In this document: piece after piece, positions 18,524 through 27,855 of the stretch
How positions within the stretch are numbered: the first letter of the stretch is position 1
Layout: the number at the start of each line of letters is the position of its first letter
DNA from: CAYHEQ01 sp964355795
GTDB lineage: Bacteria > Patescibacteriota > JACPGU01
DNA length: 64,000 nucleotides
NCBI GenBank assembly: GCA_964355795.1
Contig: CAYHEQ010000001.1
Span: 10,117-74,116, forward strand
Reading direction: 5' to 3'
Translations under genes and position numbers: made by a program
Notes under the pieces: model-generated
The model's input: only the letters and a program-made list of their open reading frames with translations
Databases searched by the model: none
What the model was told of the DNA's origin: nothing

Positions 18524-19603
18524 TCAAAGTAATGCCTTAATCGTCTCCTTCGTCACCTTGCCTTGAGCCAGTAGTTCCGTCAGCGATTGCTCAAAGGTAG
18601 TCATCCCCTCGCTCTTCCCTGTTTCTATAATTGACTTCAACTGATTAGTTTTGCCTTCTTTAATGGAGCTGATGATCGCTGTATTCGCCACCATCACTTC
18701 CGTGGCCGGAATCCGTCCACCATGCACTTTTGGCAATAATCTTTGAGCGATCACCCCCAGTAAGACATTGGCCAGCTGGGTTCTCACTTGATTTTGGTAA
18801 TGTGGCGGGAAAGCGTCAATAATCCTATCGGCTGTGGTCGCCGCTGAACCAGCGTGGACGGAAGCGAAAACCAGATGACCAGTTTCCGCGATAGTGAGAG
18901 CCGCCTCCATTGATTCGCTGTCTCGCAACTCCCCTATGAGAATAACATCAAAATCTTCTCGCAAAGCCGACCGTAGGGCTTCCTTGAAGCTTTTGGTGTC
19001 TCGCCCCACCTCTCTTTGATTTATAATACACTGTCGGGGACGAAAAACATACTCTATTGGATCTTCAATGGTCAAAATATGCGCCGCTCTGGTTCTATTA
19101 ATTTCTTCCAAGATAGCCGCGATAGTCGTTGATTTGCCCGAACCGGTAGGCCCTGTGACTAGAACCAATCCCTGATGACGGTGAGCAAAACTCTGCACAG
19201 AATCTGGCAAACCCAATTCATTAAAACTACGAATCTCACTGGGGATCAAACGAATGGCGCAAGCCACGCTCCCTTTTTGTAAAAATATATTGGCGCGAAT
19301 GAAAGCGCGATCTTTGAAGATATAGGAAAAATCCAATTCTTTTTGTTCTCGGAAAGTCTCCTTCTGCTCGGGAGTCAAAAGCAAGTGCACCAATTTCTCT
19401 ATGTATCCCGGTGTTAATCTAGGCCTATCAACCAAAGGCAACAATTTGTTATCCACCCGCAGGACAGGGTAATAGCCGGCCGAAAGATGAATATCGGAAG
19501 CCCCTTTCTCCAATCCCTCATTGAGCAAAGAAAATATCTCTGATTTATTATCAGCCAGCGCTGGAATGTCTAAGAAATCATTGTATTCATTTTTCTGTAC
19601 CAC
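18524..19603 (-). CDS. pilT: Pilus retraction ATPase PilT
   Basis: 359 residues, a hexameric secretion-type ATPase that depolymerises pili. Walker A GPTGSGKSTT, the Asp and Walker B boxes LIGELRDSESMEAAL, and the His box HLVFASVHAGSA are present. The start is GTG at 19603. The presence of PilT next to PilB implies a retractable, possibly DNA-importing pilus. Confidence 0.94.
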   Translation of the reverse strand: MVQKNEYNDFLDIPALADNKSEIFSLLNEGLEKGASDIHLSAGYYPVLRVDNKLLPLVDRPRLTPGYIEKLVHLLLTPEQKETFREQKELDFSYIFKDRAFIRANIFLQKGSVACAIRLIPSEIRSFNELGLPDSVQSFAHRHQGLVLVTGPTGSGKSTTIAAILEEINRTRAAHILTIEDPIEYVFRPRQCIINQREVGRDTKSFKEALRSALREDFDVILIGELRDSESMEAALTIAETGHLVFASVHAGSAATTADRIIDAFPPHYQNQVRTQLANVLLGVIAQRLLPKVHGGRIPATEVMVANTAIISSIKEGKTNQLKSIIETGKSEGMTTFEQSLTELLAQGKVTKETIKALL

Positions 19604-19702
19604 GGTAATAGTTTATAGGTTTTAGTTTGTAGTGATTAGTGGAATAAAATTACTTAATTTAACCTAAAAACTATAAACTAAAAACTGATATTTTTATTTT
19701 TT

Positions 19703-21547
19703 CTACAAGCTCGTTACTCTATACACTTCTTCCATCGTCGTAATCCCTTGCAATACTTTCAAAACCCCGTCTTGCTTCATAGTAATCATCCCCTCTTTCA
19801 AGGCTTGATTTAAGATGTCGGTGGAAGACGACCTCTGGATAGTCAATTTCTGCACTTCTTCGGAGATAGGGAGTAATTCATACACGCCCAATCGCCCCTT
19901 GTAACCAGAGTTATTGCATTTCTTGCAACCCTTGCCTTGCAAAATATTTTTCTTTTCAAAAGGGATTTCTTTCTTGTATTCTTCGGGGATAGCTTCATAC
20001 TCTTTTTTCATATCAGCGATGATGGCTTCGGAAACTTCCGCTTTTTCCTTACATTCATCACAAACTTTCCTCACCAATCTTTGCGCGATAATAGTATGCA
20101 GGGAGGAAGCGATGAGAAATGGTTCCACGCCCATATCCACCAAGCGCGGGATAGCGCCGGCAGCGTCATTGGTGTGCAGGGTGGACAAGACTAGATGCCC
20201 CGTCAGAGCCGACTGCACCGCCATTTCGGCTGTTTCTTTGTCGCGAATCTCCCCCACCATAATGATATTGGGGTCTTGGCGCAAAATAGAACGGAGTCCT
20301 TGGGCGAAAGAATAACCGATATAGGGTTTCACCTGCGATTGGCTAACGCCATTCATCTGGTATTCCACGGGATCTTCTAGAGTGACGATATTAACTCCTT
20401 CGGTATTGAGCCGAGCGATGGCCGCGTAAAGAGTGGTTGATTTACCAGAACCAGTAGGCCCCGTCACGAGCAAGATGCCGTGCGGGATTTGGATAGCTTT
20501 GAGCAGGTAATCAAAAGATTTGCCTTGCACGCCCAGTTGCTCCAATTGAATCACTCCCCCACCTTTGTCCAAGATTCTCATCACCACTTTCTCGCCGTTA
20601 GTGGTGGGAAAAGTGGAGATACGCAGGTCAATCTCGCGATCAGCGAAGACCACATCAATTCTGCCGTCTTGTGGCACTCTTTGTTCATCAATTTTCAATT
20701 TTGCCAAGATTTTGATGCGAGAAACAAAAGCCGGATGGTCCTTGAGGGGGATACTGGCCACTTGATGCAAGACACCATCAATACGACAACGGATTCTAGT
20801 GTCCGCTTTGTCGTTGGGCTCCACGTGAATATCGGAAGCGCGAGAAAAAACGGCAAATTTGATAATCGCCGCCACAATTCTTGGGATAGCGGAATTTTTG
20901 ATTAATTCTTGGAGCTGTTCTGCGGTTTCTACCTCTTCCTGCACCAAAGTCGCCAGCGCTGTGTCCGATCGGGGCGCTTCTTCCTTTTTTTCTTCCTGAC
21001 GAGAGGTCTCTTTTTTTTCTCCAACAGGAGGCACTGTCTGCTGGACGATTGGTTGCGCTTCTTCCGTAGCGCCAGTGTCTTTTTCCATTAAGACTGGGTT
21101 TTTGTACTGCTCTAAAACTTTTTCTAGTCCCGCTTGGCTAGCCACATAAGGATCAACGTTGATATTGTTTTTACTCTTAATGAAATCAAAAGCTTTGCGC
21201 GTGACAGGATCCCATGGCTTGGAAACAGCTACCTTGATCATTTGATCGGAAATTGTCTCAAAAACCACCATATTGTATTTGCGTGCTATCTCTTCCGGAA
21301 ATTTGGACAAAACAACGAAAGGGATCTTGACCGCGGAAAGATCAATATAGGGCATCCCATAAATCTCTCCGGCAAATCTGGCGATATCTTCCACATTAAC
21401 CTTTTCTGACCCAATTAAAGCATCTTCTAAAAAGGCCCCAGATTGCGCGGCCGTTTCCTTAATCTTTTTGGCGCTTTCTTCATCTAGGAGCTTTTTTCCC
21501 AGCGCCAATTCTAAAATGTTTTTTGCATTAACTGTCATTGAATGCAT
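19703..21547 (-). CDS. pilB: Pilus extension ATPase PilB
   Basis: 614 residues of GspE/PilB type. An N-terminal MshEN-like domain is followed by a charged linker (about 165-200) and an ATPase core with GPTGSGKSTT, VGEIRDKETAEMAVQSALTG and HLVLSTLHTNDA. The zinc site CDECK...CKKCNNSGYKGR is intact. Powers pilus assembly. ATG at 21547 or nine bases downstream. Confidence 0.95.
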   Translation of the reverse strand: MHSMTVNAKNILELALGKKLLDEESAKKIKETAAQSGAFLEDALIGSEKVNVEDIARFAGEIYGMPYIDLSAVKIPFVVLSKFPEEIARKYNMVVFETISDQMIKVAVSKPWDPVTRKAFDFIKSKNNINVDPYVASQAGLEKVLEQYKNPVLMEKDTGATEEAQPIVQQTVPPVGEKKETSRQEEKKEEAPRSDTALATLVQEEVETAEQLQELIKNSAIPRIVAAIIKFAVFSRASDIHVEPNDKADTRIRCRIDGVLHQVASIPLKDHPAFVSRIKILAKLKIDEQRVPQDGRIDVVFADREIDLRISTFPTTNGEKVVMRILDKGGGVIQLEQLGVQGKSFDYLLKAIQIPHGILLVTGPTGSGKSTTLYAAIARLNTEGVNIVTLEDPVEYQMNGVSQSQVKPYIGYSFAQGLRSILRQDPNIIMVGEIRDKETAEMAVQSALTGHLVLSTLHTNDAAGAIPRLVDMGVEPFLIASSLHTIIAQRLVRKVCDECKEKAEVSEAIIADMKKEYEAIPEEYKKEIPFEKKNILQGKGCKKCNNSGYKGRLGVYELLPISEEVQKLTIQRSSSTDILNQALKEGMITMKQDGVLKVLQGITTMEEVYRVTSL

Positions 21548-21628
21548 ACTGAATTATGATTCAGGATTTAGGATTTAGGATTTAAAAGATTATTCATGAA
21601 TCATAAATCATAAATCTTGAATCCCTTC

Positions 21629-21907
21629 CTAAAGATATGGATTCTCCTTCCCCACATCGGCTGGATCAACCACGACTGGCGTATCAGCAATCTTTTTCAG
21701 ATCTTTCAGTTCGTTATCCAGAACTTCACTATAAGCTTGAGGCACGACTACGGGAGGAAAACTGGTTAATTGTTCTGACTTTGGCGCTGTTTTGATGATA
21801 GCGATGACAACGAAAAGCACCATCAAAAAAGCGGCCACTATACCGATCGTATTGATAGCAGAAAATTCCCCTTTCATTTTTTTCAACCAAAAATTAATCT
21901 TTTTCAT
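21629..21907 (-). CDS. Small membrane protein in the pilus operon
   Basis: 92 residues, not recognised: a basic N-terminus, one membrane helix (TIGIVAAFLMVLFVVIAII) and a short outward tail ending VGKENPYL. Position between pilO and pilB suggests an accessory pilus role, perhaps in the place of PilP, but no family signature is seen. Confidence 0.6.
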   Translation of the reverse strand: MKKINFWLKKMKGEFSAINTIGIVAAFLMVLFVVIAIIKTAPKSEQLTSFPPVVVPQAYSEVLDNELKDLKKIADTPVVVDPADVGKENPYL

Positions 21908-21927
21908 AAAGCCCCCTCACCTTGACG

Positions 21928-22572
21928 TTACTTCTCCATTTCAAACGTAGAAATAATAGTTTTCATCAATACATCAGCGCCAGTGTTTCCAGAACTTATA
22001 TTAAAAATGTAAGAAGCGCCGGCTTTATCCATTCTGTAATATACGAAGCCCCCATCGGTGCCGTAACGAGGTATTGTATATTTTTCCCATTGCTGATTGC
22101 CTGATTTAATGATTTTTTTATCTATTTTTAGTGAACTGCCCCCATCAGAAAAGAGTTTTTCTTGTTTTTTTATTATATCGTCGTAATCTGACGGTTTCCC
22201 ACTTTCAAAATAGAAATTATCAGGGCTAAATGCCCATCCATAGACGAAAGAGGACCTGTACATAGATGTAAACCCTATCACACTGGAAGGAGCATCTGGA
22301 TTTTTGGGCTTCTCCCAAACAAAATCAGCAGGATACCTAAATCTAACGCCAAGATCTTCGTCTTGATATTTTTTCCATGCATATTTCTCGCCATCACGAT
22401 ACATTTCCTCGGTAGGCCTCGTAAGCTCCTCTGCGATATTGGACTGCGCATCATTGGATATCGCTTTGTTTGTATCTTTTTTATTTAAAAAATCATTTTG
22501 CCATAAATAAACCCCTCCACCAGAAACTATGGCAACCATTACTAAGATAAAAATGCTTGATATTGCTTTCAT
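21928..22572 (-). CDS. Secreted or anchored hypothetical protein in the pilus operon
   Basis: About 214 residues. An N-terminal helix (ISSIFILVMVAIVSGGGVYLW) precedes an extracytoplasmic domain with YQDEDLGVRFRYPADF, a pattern seen in PsbP-like domains of unknown role. The start at 22572 places the helix at the N-terminus. Function unknown; context suggests an envelope role. Confidence 0.6.
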   Translation of the reverse strand: MKAISSIFILVMVAIVSGGGVYLWQNDFLNKKDTNKAISNDAQSNIAEELTRPTEEMYRDGEKYAWKKYQDEDLGVRFRYPADFVWEKPKNPDAPSSVIGFTSMYRSSFVYGWAFSPDNFYFESGKPSDYDDIIKKQEKLFSDGGSSLKIDKKIIKSGNQQWEKYTIPRYGTDGGFVYYRMDKAGASYIFNISSGNTGADVLMKTIISTFEMEK

Positions 22573-22662
22573 ACCCCTACTCCCTTCTTTTTGTTCTATT
22601 TGTATTGCTCCCCTCATTATTAAATTTAAATTAGCCTACTATTACCTGTTTGCTTTGCTATT

Positions 22663-23358
22663 TTATTCTTTACTTCCTCCCACTCCTTCTTGATAAAAAA
22701 TATTCGCCGTTACAGAGAATCGCAACAAAGGCTGTCCAATACGGACATCGCCGGAGCCATTAACGCTAATGACTTTGATGTGAAATGGCCTGATATTATC
22801 TTCCAGCTCTTTGACGAAATTATAAACGGCAGAATAATTGCCCGTGATATCAAAGACGATTTCTTGCGTTTTCCAAGTATTGGGAGCCGAAGGCTTGACG
22901 CCAACAGCGCCAGCGTTAACCCCCGCTTCTCCACTGACAACCGTCCTGTCCGCGCTACTGGCTTCCTTGGGAGTAAAATTGGTGATGAAAAGCGAATTGT
23001 CCGAAGCGGCTTTTTCCAGAGTGACCAAAATTTCAGGAATTTCAATACCTTTCGGCAAAGACTGCTCCACCTCTTCAATGAAATCTTTTTGCTCATCAAT
23101 ACTTTTGGCGAGATTTTCTAATTTAGTTTTCTTTTCCTCAAGCTTGGCTTTCTCATTAGTATTATTGACAATATTCACCCTGTTTTGCTTGTAGGCGCTG
23201 TACAAAGGACCAAAAACTAGATAGCCAAAAATACCCACGATGAGGATGACTAAGAAAATGATCGTGCCGGTTTGATTTTCCCCCGTCCTGAAAAATTCCT
23301 CCACTTTTTTGGTGTTGAGAATTTTCTTTTTGGGCTTTGGTGGTAAAAGATTGTCCAT
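22663..23358 (-). CDS. pilO: Pilus alignment protein PilO
   Basis: 231 residues: cytoplasmic N-tail, one membrane helix (IIFLVILIVGIFGYLVF, about 34-50), coiled coil (about 60-105) and a ferredoxin-like domain (YSAVYNFVKELEDNIRPFHI). This is the PilO layout. It follows pilN, with which it forms the inner-membrane alignment complex. Confidence 0.85.
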   Translation of the reverse strand: MDNLLPPKPKKKILNTKKVEEFFRTGENQTGTIIFLVILIVGIFGYLVFGPLYSAYKQNRVNIVNNTNEKAKLEEKKTKLENLAKSIDEQKDFIEEVEQSLPKGIEIPEILVTLEKAASDNSLFITNFTPKEASSADRTVVSGEAGVNAGAVGVKPSAPNTWKTQEIVFDITGNYSAVYNFVKELEDNIRPFHIKVISVNGSGDVRIGQPLLRFSVTANIFYQEGVGGSKE

Positions 23359-23443
23359 AAAATTCTGTAATTCGTAGTAACTTATTGTAATTTATCGTAA
23401 TTAATTGCAACCAGACAACCAATTACCACGAGTTGCCTAATTA

Positions 23444-24091
23444 CTATAAATTACTGTCATCCAATATCCCCTGCTCCTGCGCTTTTTTGGCTTCCTCCTC
23501 TTTAATAACTGTTCTAGTAATATCCTTCTTTAAGCGCAAAGAAATGGAAAATTCTACCTTTGATTTACCGATGTCATTGACCGTTAATGAGGAGCTGATC
23601 AAGGAAGCCCCTTCAAAGAAAGAGGAATTATTGAAAGACACCAGCAGCTTGGCCACGCCCTGATAAGTTTCGGCCGAACCATTGATTCTGACAATCCCCG
23701 CCTTGTCTATCTCAAATCGAGAAAAAGACACTGTTTTCGGTTCAACGCTCTCCACTTCTTTGAAAACAACTGACCAGAAAGGCGTTTGTTGCAGAAGAGT
23801 CAGAGCGTTCCGATTTCTTTGCGCGATAGACAGCCCTTGTTGCTCTACGCTCAAAAGGGCGGCGTTGGCCGTCTTCAGCCCAGTAATAGCGTCTTTCAAC
23901 ACTTCATTTTTGTTCTTGGCGGAAACTTCTAGTCCCGCGAAAAGTAGCGTCCCCAAAACGAAAATACCCACAAAAATAGCGGAAAAGACCAGCGCCATCT
24001 TGCGATTTTGCTTATCTTTTTCGCTCTCCACGAAACGAGCCGTCGGCTCTCCTACTTCATTGGTGATTTTGGAAATATCAATATCTAACAT
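23444..24091 (-). CDS. pilN: Pilus alignment protein PilN
   Basis: 215 residues: a short N-terminal segment (MLDIDISK), a membrane helix (about 33-53), a helical region, and a ferredoxin-like domain with VSFSRFEIDKAGIVRINGSA. Matches the PilN plan of short cytoplasmic tail plus periplasmic-type domain. No pilM gene is seen upstream within this window. Confidence 0.82.
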   Translation of the reverse strand: MLDIDISKITNEVGEPTARFVESEKDKQNRKMALVFSAIFVGIFVLGTLLFAGLEVSAKNKNEVLKDAITGLKTANAALLSVEQQGLSIAQRNRNALTLLQQTPFWSVVFKEVESVEPKTVSFSRFEIDKAGIVRINGSAETYQGVAKLLVSFNNSSFFEGASLISSSLTVNDIGKSKVEFSISLRLKKDITRTVIKEEEAKKAQEQGILDDSNL

Positions 24092-24168
24092 TTTGTTTTT
24101 GTTTTCCTCTTACGACTTGCTCTTACTATAAATGAAAGATTTTTATTTTGCAACTATGTAATTGCTTA

Positions 24169-24220
24169 AGCGATGCGAATCTACAAATAACATGCGAATA
24201 TAGCGAATGTCTATGCGAAT
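24169..24220. repeat. Left half of a GCGATGCGAAT palindrome flanking GxxExxY
   Basis: AGCGATGCGAATCTACAAAT followed by GCGAAT words, ending at the stop codon of the GxxExxY gene. The matching inverted right half is at 24589-24640. Confidence 0.85.
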
Positions 24221-24576
24221 CAAATTTTTGTATTTAATATCCTATTGGGCTTAAGATGGCTATTTCTAAAATTAACTATCATCCCCAACTTCAAATTATT
24301 AATTTCTAGGTATCTTTTTACTTGAAAATAATCTTCTTTGTCCGCAAAATTTTTTGCTTTGCATTCTACTACTATTTTATCTTCTATGAGAAAATCCATT
24401 CTATTCCCACTGCCATCATTTAATTCTCTTTTATAAGCAACACCTTTATTCTGCAGTTCCTTCTCTATTTCATCACAATATTGTTTTTCTTTACAGAATC
24501 GCCCTAGTCTATTTTGAACTGCAAAAAATATCCCATTTATTTTGTAAGACAATTCCGGATAAATTACATCCTTCAT
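24220..24576 (-). CDS. GxxExxY protein, PD-(D/E)XK nuclease-like
   Basis: 118 residues of the GxxExxY family, named for the motif seen here as G-R-F-C-K-E-K-Q-Y. The likely nuclease signature is DFLIEDKIVVECKAK (D, then ExK), followed by YFQVKRYLEINNLKLGMIVNF. The fold is nuclease-like; no activity is established here. The gene sits inside a palindromic repeat whose two halves flank it within a few bases. Confidence 0.85.
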   Translation of the reverse strand: MKDVIYPELSYKINGIFFAVQNRLGRFCKEKQYCDEIEKELQNKGVAYKRELNDGSGNRMDFLIEDKIVVECKAKNFADKEDYFQVKRYLEINNLKLGMIVNFRNSHLKPNRILNTKI

Positions 24577-24588
24577 TTATTACTTATT

Positions 24589-24640
24589 ATTCGCATTATA
24601 TTCGTAGATTCGCATGAGAATTCGCATTATTCGCATCGCT
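24589..24640. repeat. Right half of a GCGATGCGAAT palindrome flanking GxxExxY
   Basis: Contains ATTCGTAGATTCGCAT and ends ATTCGCATCGCT, the inverse of the left half at 24169-24220. It begins about a dozen bases before the GxxExxY start. Confidence 0.85.
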
Positions 24641-24642
24641 TA

Positions 24643-26808
24643 TTACTGCCTGGCTTTGAATACTTCTTTGGCAAATCCCGGTGGCGGGGACAAGACTACT
24701 CGCGGATCGTATTGGAAATCTTCGGCTGGTTGCCAATCCAGATATTTAGGATCGTTAGGCTTTATTGAACCCTTGCAAATTGGTGGCAAGGCGTTATCGC
24801 AAGACCAGAGTAGCTCTTTCGGACCAATGTAATTGCGATAAAGTTGGAAAGCTTCTGATCGCGAAGAAACATTCCACCACCCGCTAGCGATGACCACTCC
24901 ATGAATGACTAATTGTTTGTCATAAGTCTCTCCGCCACAAGCAGCGGGGGTAATAGCGCAAGAACCGCTAATAAAGCTCCCCTTTTGACCGGTATTGGCT
25001 TTGTCAGAATAGATGAAGAATACGCCCTCCAGCCTTCCTACCCTCGGACTGACATTGACATTGCCATTTTTGACAATGAAGCCCACCATATCTTTGTTTT
25101 TGTTCTCGTATTGCAGACTGTCGTTAATAGAAAGATCGCCATCAACAACAACCGTTCCTCTGCCACGCAGGGTCATCGGCGAACCGCTATTGTTACCTAT
25201 CGTCAAACCGTCACTATAATAAAGAGCGCCTCCTTCAGGGATATTGGTGGGATTGAGGTCTATTGTCGCGCTAGTGAGACTACCTTTGCCATAACTAGTT
25301 TTGGCTATTTTGGCGCCATTAATTAGTTTCGTCCGACTTTTTTCTATAATTCCGCAAGCCGAATTTTCTTGACAGACTTTGTCTTCATCTAGACCAAAAC
25401 TGGAAGGACTATTAGAGCTGATGCCGTATGCGCCCACCGTCCAATCGCTCGCTGATTTTGATTGAGACGCTATATTGCCACCAGAACCGATGATGTAGAG
25501 AACGCTAGAAGGATTTCTCAAGTTCACTCCCTTGCGACCAAAAACGCTACCCCCGGTGGATTCTTTGAGGAAAGAATAAGTAACGATGTCTATGTCTGTT
25601 TTGGTAGTTTGCTCTGTCCCCGTCGTAAAGGTCGCGGTATTGGTAATTACTGAATTGGCTGTCACCTCTTTGGCAATAGTTACTTCTACTTCAAAATGAT
25701 AATTGGTGGCGTGGACCAAAGAATTGATCGTTATGGACAAAGAATTAGTCCCCGCAGTAGCGACGCTATAACTAGCGGAAATGATGTTAGCGCTTTTTAC
25801 CCTGATACCCTTGATGGCAGACGCTGGCGTAACCGTATCGTTGATGGTCAAAGTTCCTCCATCGGTAATATTATCCACCGCTACATCAAGATCGTAAGTG
25901 GTGGTGAAATCAATGCCCGGATTAATGAGGAGAGAAGTATCGTCGCTTTTACTCGCTGTTATCAGAGCCGACATCGGACTGATGAGCAAGACTTCCGCCG
26001 CCGAGTATTGCCAATGAATCTTGTCTTCAGAAATAGCGGCTACTCCTTTGACTAAATACATGGCGGGATCAACCAAGGAGTTGCCCTTGTTGTCAAAAAC
26101 TAGCGCTTCCGCCGTAGAACGATCAATATTTTTGAGATCGGACATTTTGTAAAAAGTGAGCGCGAGATTAGTCGTAGAATTGGCAAAAACAGTAAATCTC
26201 CTTCCCTCTTTCGGTTGCGGAACATAATATTGAACGCCTCCGATGGTTATCGTATCAGATCCGCCACTATCCACGGAGATGAAGTGTGTGCCGACTTTCA
26301 GATTAGAAATATTAAAATTCCCACTAGTAGGCGTGGCCGTTACCCCATCTATCAAAAGAGGGGCGATGATCGGACCGCTGTCGCTATTTTTCATCTCAAT
26401 GCTGGCCGATCCCAAACCGATTGCTTCCGTAGCTGTCAACATTACTGTCTTGGAAATTTCCGCGCTAGCACCATTGATGCAAAGTAATTTGTAGATGGCC
26501 GAACCTTGCGGAACAAAAGTTTTCACTACTCCAAGAGGAGCGCCCCAACTACTGACGATAGTGGCGCCTAAGTCATCTATAATCCTGCATGAAGTAGCGC
26601 TGGAAACAGTGTAATAGAGAGTTATTGGGTCCATCGGGTTTTTGATAGTGACATTTTTGAATGGCAGACCGCTAATACCATCAAAAACAAATTTCGTGAT
26701 CGTCGGCTCGCCGACCGCCCGCGCGGAAGTGGCGCCAAAAATAATCCCCGCTACCAACGCTGGGAGAAAAACTAGCCCGAAAATAATGGATGAATATCTT
26801 TTGTTCAT
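24643..26808 (-). CDS. Large secreted surface protein
   Basis: 721 residues. Signal peptide about 1-31 (SSIIFGLVFLPALVAGIIFG, ending SARA). It contains beta-sandwich-like repeats (about 170-400, including a DUF11-like segment LDVAVDNITDGGTLTINDTV) and a region near 510-620 with parallel-beta character (GGALYYSDGLTIGNNSGSP, VVVDGDLSIND, VGFIVKNGNVNVS). No wall-anchor motif at the C-terminus. Likely an exported adhesin-like or pilus-associated protein; exact role unknown. Confidence 0.65.
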   Translation of the reverse strand: MNKRYSSIIFGLVFLPALVAGIIFGATSARAVGEPTITKFVFDGISGLPFKNVTIKNPMDPITLYYTVSSATSCRIIDDLGATIVSSWGAPLGVVKTFVPQGSAIYKLLCINGASAEISKTVMLTATEAIGLGSASIEMKNSDSGPIIAPLLIDGVTATPTSGNFNISNLKVGTHFISVDSGGSDTITIGGVQYYVPQPKEGRRFTVFANSTTNLALTFYKMSDLKNIDRSTAEALVFDNKGNSLVDPAMYLVKGVAAISEDKIHWQYSAAEVLLISPMSALITASKSDDTSLLINPGIDFTTTYDLDVAVDNITDGGTLTINDTVTPASAIKGIRVKSANIISASYSVATAGTNSLSITINSLVHATNYHFEVEVTIAKEVTANSVITNTATFTTGTEQTTKTDIDIVTYSFLKESTGGSVFGRKGVNLRNPSSVLYIIGSGGNIASQSKSASDWTVGAYGISSNSPSSFGLDEDKVCQENSACGIIEKSRTKLINGAKIAKTSYGKGSLTSATIDLNPTNIPEGGALYYSDGLTIGNNSGSPMTLRGRGTVVVDGDLSINDSLQYENKNKDMVGFIVKNGNVNVSPRVGRLEGVFFIYSDKANTGQKGSFISGSCAITPAACGGETYDKQLVIHGVVIASGWWNVSSRSEAFQLYRNYIGPKELLWSCDNALPPICKGSIKPNDPKYLDWQPAEDFQYDPRVVLSPPPGFAKEVFKARQ

Positions 26809-26834
26809 TTGAATTTTGACTTTATGGTTCCTCG

Positions 26835-26922
26835 TCCGAGGTTCGACCTTAGCTTCTAAATTTCTCCGAAGTCTCCGTCCGAGGTTCGACCTTAACTTCT
26901 AAACTTCTCCAAGGTCGAACCT
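26835..26922. repeat. GAGGTTCGACC-family hairpin cluster
   Basis: Two left arms (GAGGTTCGACCTT) and one complete right arm (AAGGTCGAACCTC), with a degenerate right arm between. In the spacer between two surface protein genes. Confidence 0.85.
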
Positions 26923-26993
26923 CTTTACCCCTGTTTTTCTGTTTTTTTTAATTTTATTCAATCTGCAATCTGAAATCTAGAATCTGCAATTCT

Positions 26994-27749
26994 CTATGGC
27001 GCCTTTACCTTGAATTTAACCGAACTCTCCCCCGGTGTGGCGGTATATGAATTCCAAAGCAATTCGTTGCTGGTAGACGAAAGGGTAAAACCTGTTCCAT
27101 CGACTATCGTAGCCTTAGTTTTATCAAACATGCTTGGCAGGACGTATCTCAAATTAACAATCTTGTCCACCGACCCCTGATTGGTAACGCGCAAAGTATA
27201 GGTGATGAATCCACCCTTGAAAGATGTCGCATTACCGCCTCCCGCGTCTCCCTCCGCTTCCACATAAACCAAGACGCCTTTGGGATAATTGTAAGAGTCG
27301 GTATAAGTATATTCTACAGGTTCAATGACGCCTCCTTGAGGGATAAGATTGACGCTAAAATTGGCCGTTAAAGTAGTACTGCCTTGACCAAAAGTGAAGG
27401 TCGCAGAACTAGCAAGGGTATTAGAGAGATTGCCATAAATAGGGCTAGAAGTAAAAGTCCAACCAGAAAAAACATAACCAGAATTAGCAGTAGCCTTAAT
27501 TTCTTTGGTAGAACCACCCACTCCTGTTGTTGCTCCGCCAGTTATAGCTACCGTCCCGCCAGCCACTGGATTGACGACAAGAGTCAACGTGTAATTAGCC
27601 ACACAAAGATTGGGCATTATGGCGCAGAGACTCGTCGCCACTGGTGGCACCATGGCCGATACCCCACCGGTCAAAAGCAAAATCAACCCTGCCGCCATAC
27701 CAGCAAAAATTGTCTTCCTCCGCAAATTATTTATGCTCTTTTTAATCAT
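26994..27749 (-). CDS. Secreted B-repeat and DUF11-like surface protein
   Basis: 251 residues. Signal peptide about 1-32, then an InlB B-repeat-like domain (about 50-130: GGTVAITGGATTGVGGSTKE, GYVFSGWTFTSSPIYGN), then a C-terminal DUF11-like module (about 145-250). The B-repeat is a close paralogue, also at the DNA level, of one in the 31139-33721 gene. Probably part of the cell-surface layer. Confidence 0.75.
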   Translation of the reverse strand: MIKKSINNLRRKTIFAGMAAGLILLLTGGVSAMVPPVATSLCAIMPNLCVANYTLTLVVNPVAGGTVAITGGATTGVGGSTKEIKATANSGYVFSGWTFTSSPIYGNLSNTLASSATFTFGQGSTTLTANFSVNLIPQGGVIEPVEYTYTDSYNYPKGVLVYVEAEGDAGGGNATSFKGGFITYTLRVTNQGSVDKIVNLRYVLPSMFDKTKATIVDGTGFTLSSTSNELLWNSYTATPGESSVKFKVKAP

Positions 27750-27778
27750 TTTAATTGTTAGTTTCGCGTCCGAGGTTC

Positions 27779-27833
27779 AACCTTAGCTCCTAAACTTCTC
27801 CACTTGTCCGCCTCTGGAGGAAGGTTGAACCTC
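27779..27833. repeat. GAGGTTCAACC variant hairpin
   Basis: Left arm GAGGTTCAACCTT and right arm AAGGTTGAACCTC. Compared with the GAGGTTCGACC copies, both arms carry the matching change, so pairing is kept. Confidence 0.85.
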
Positions 27834-27855
27834 TTAATTCTTGTTTGCGCTTTCC

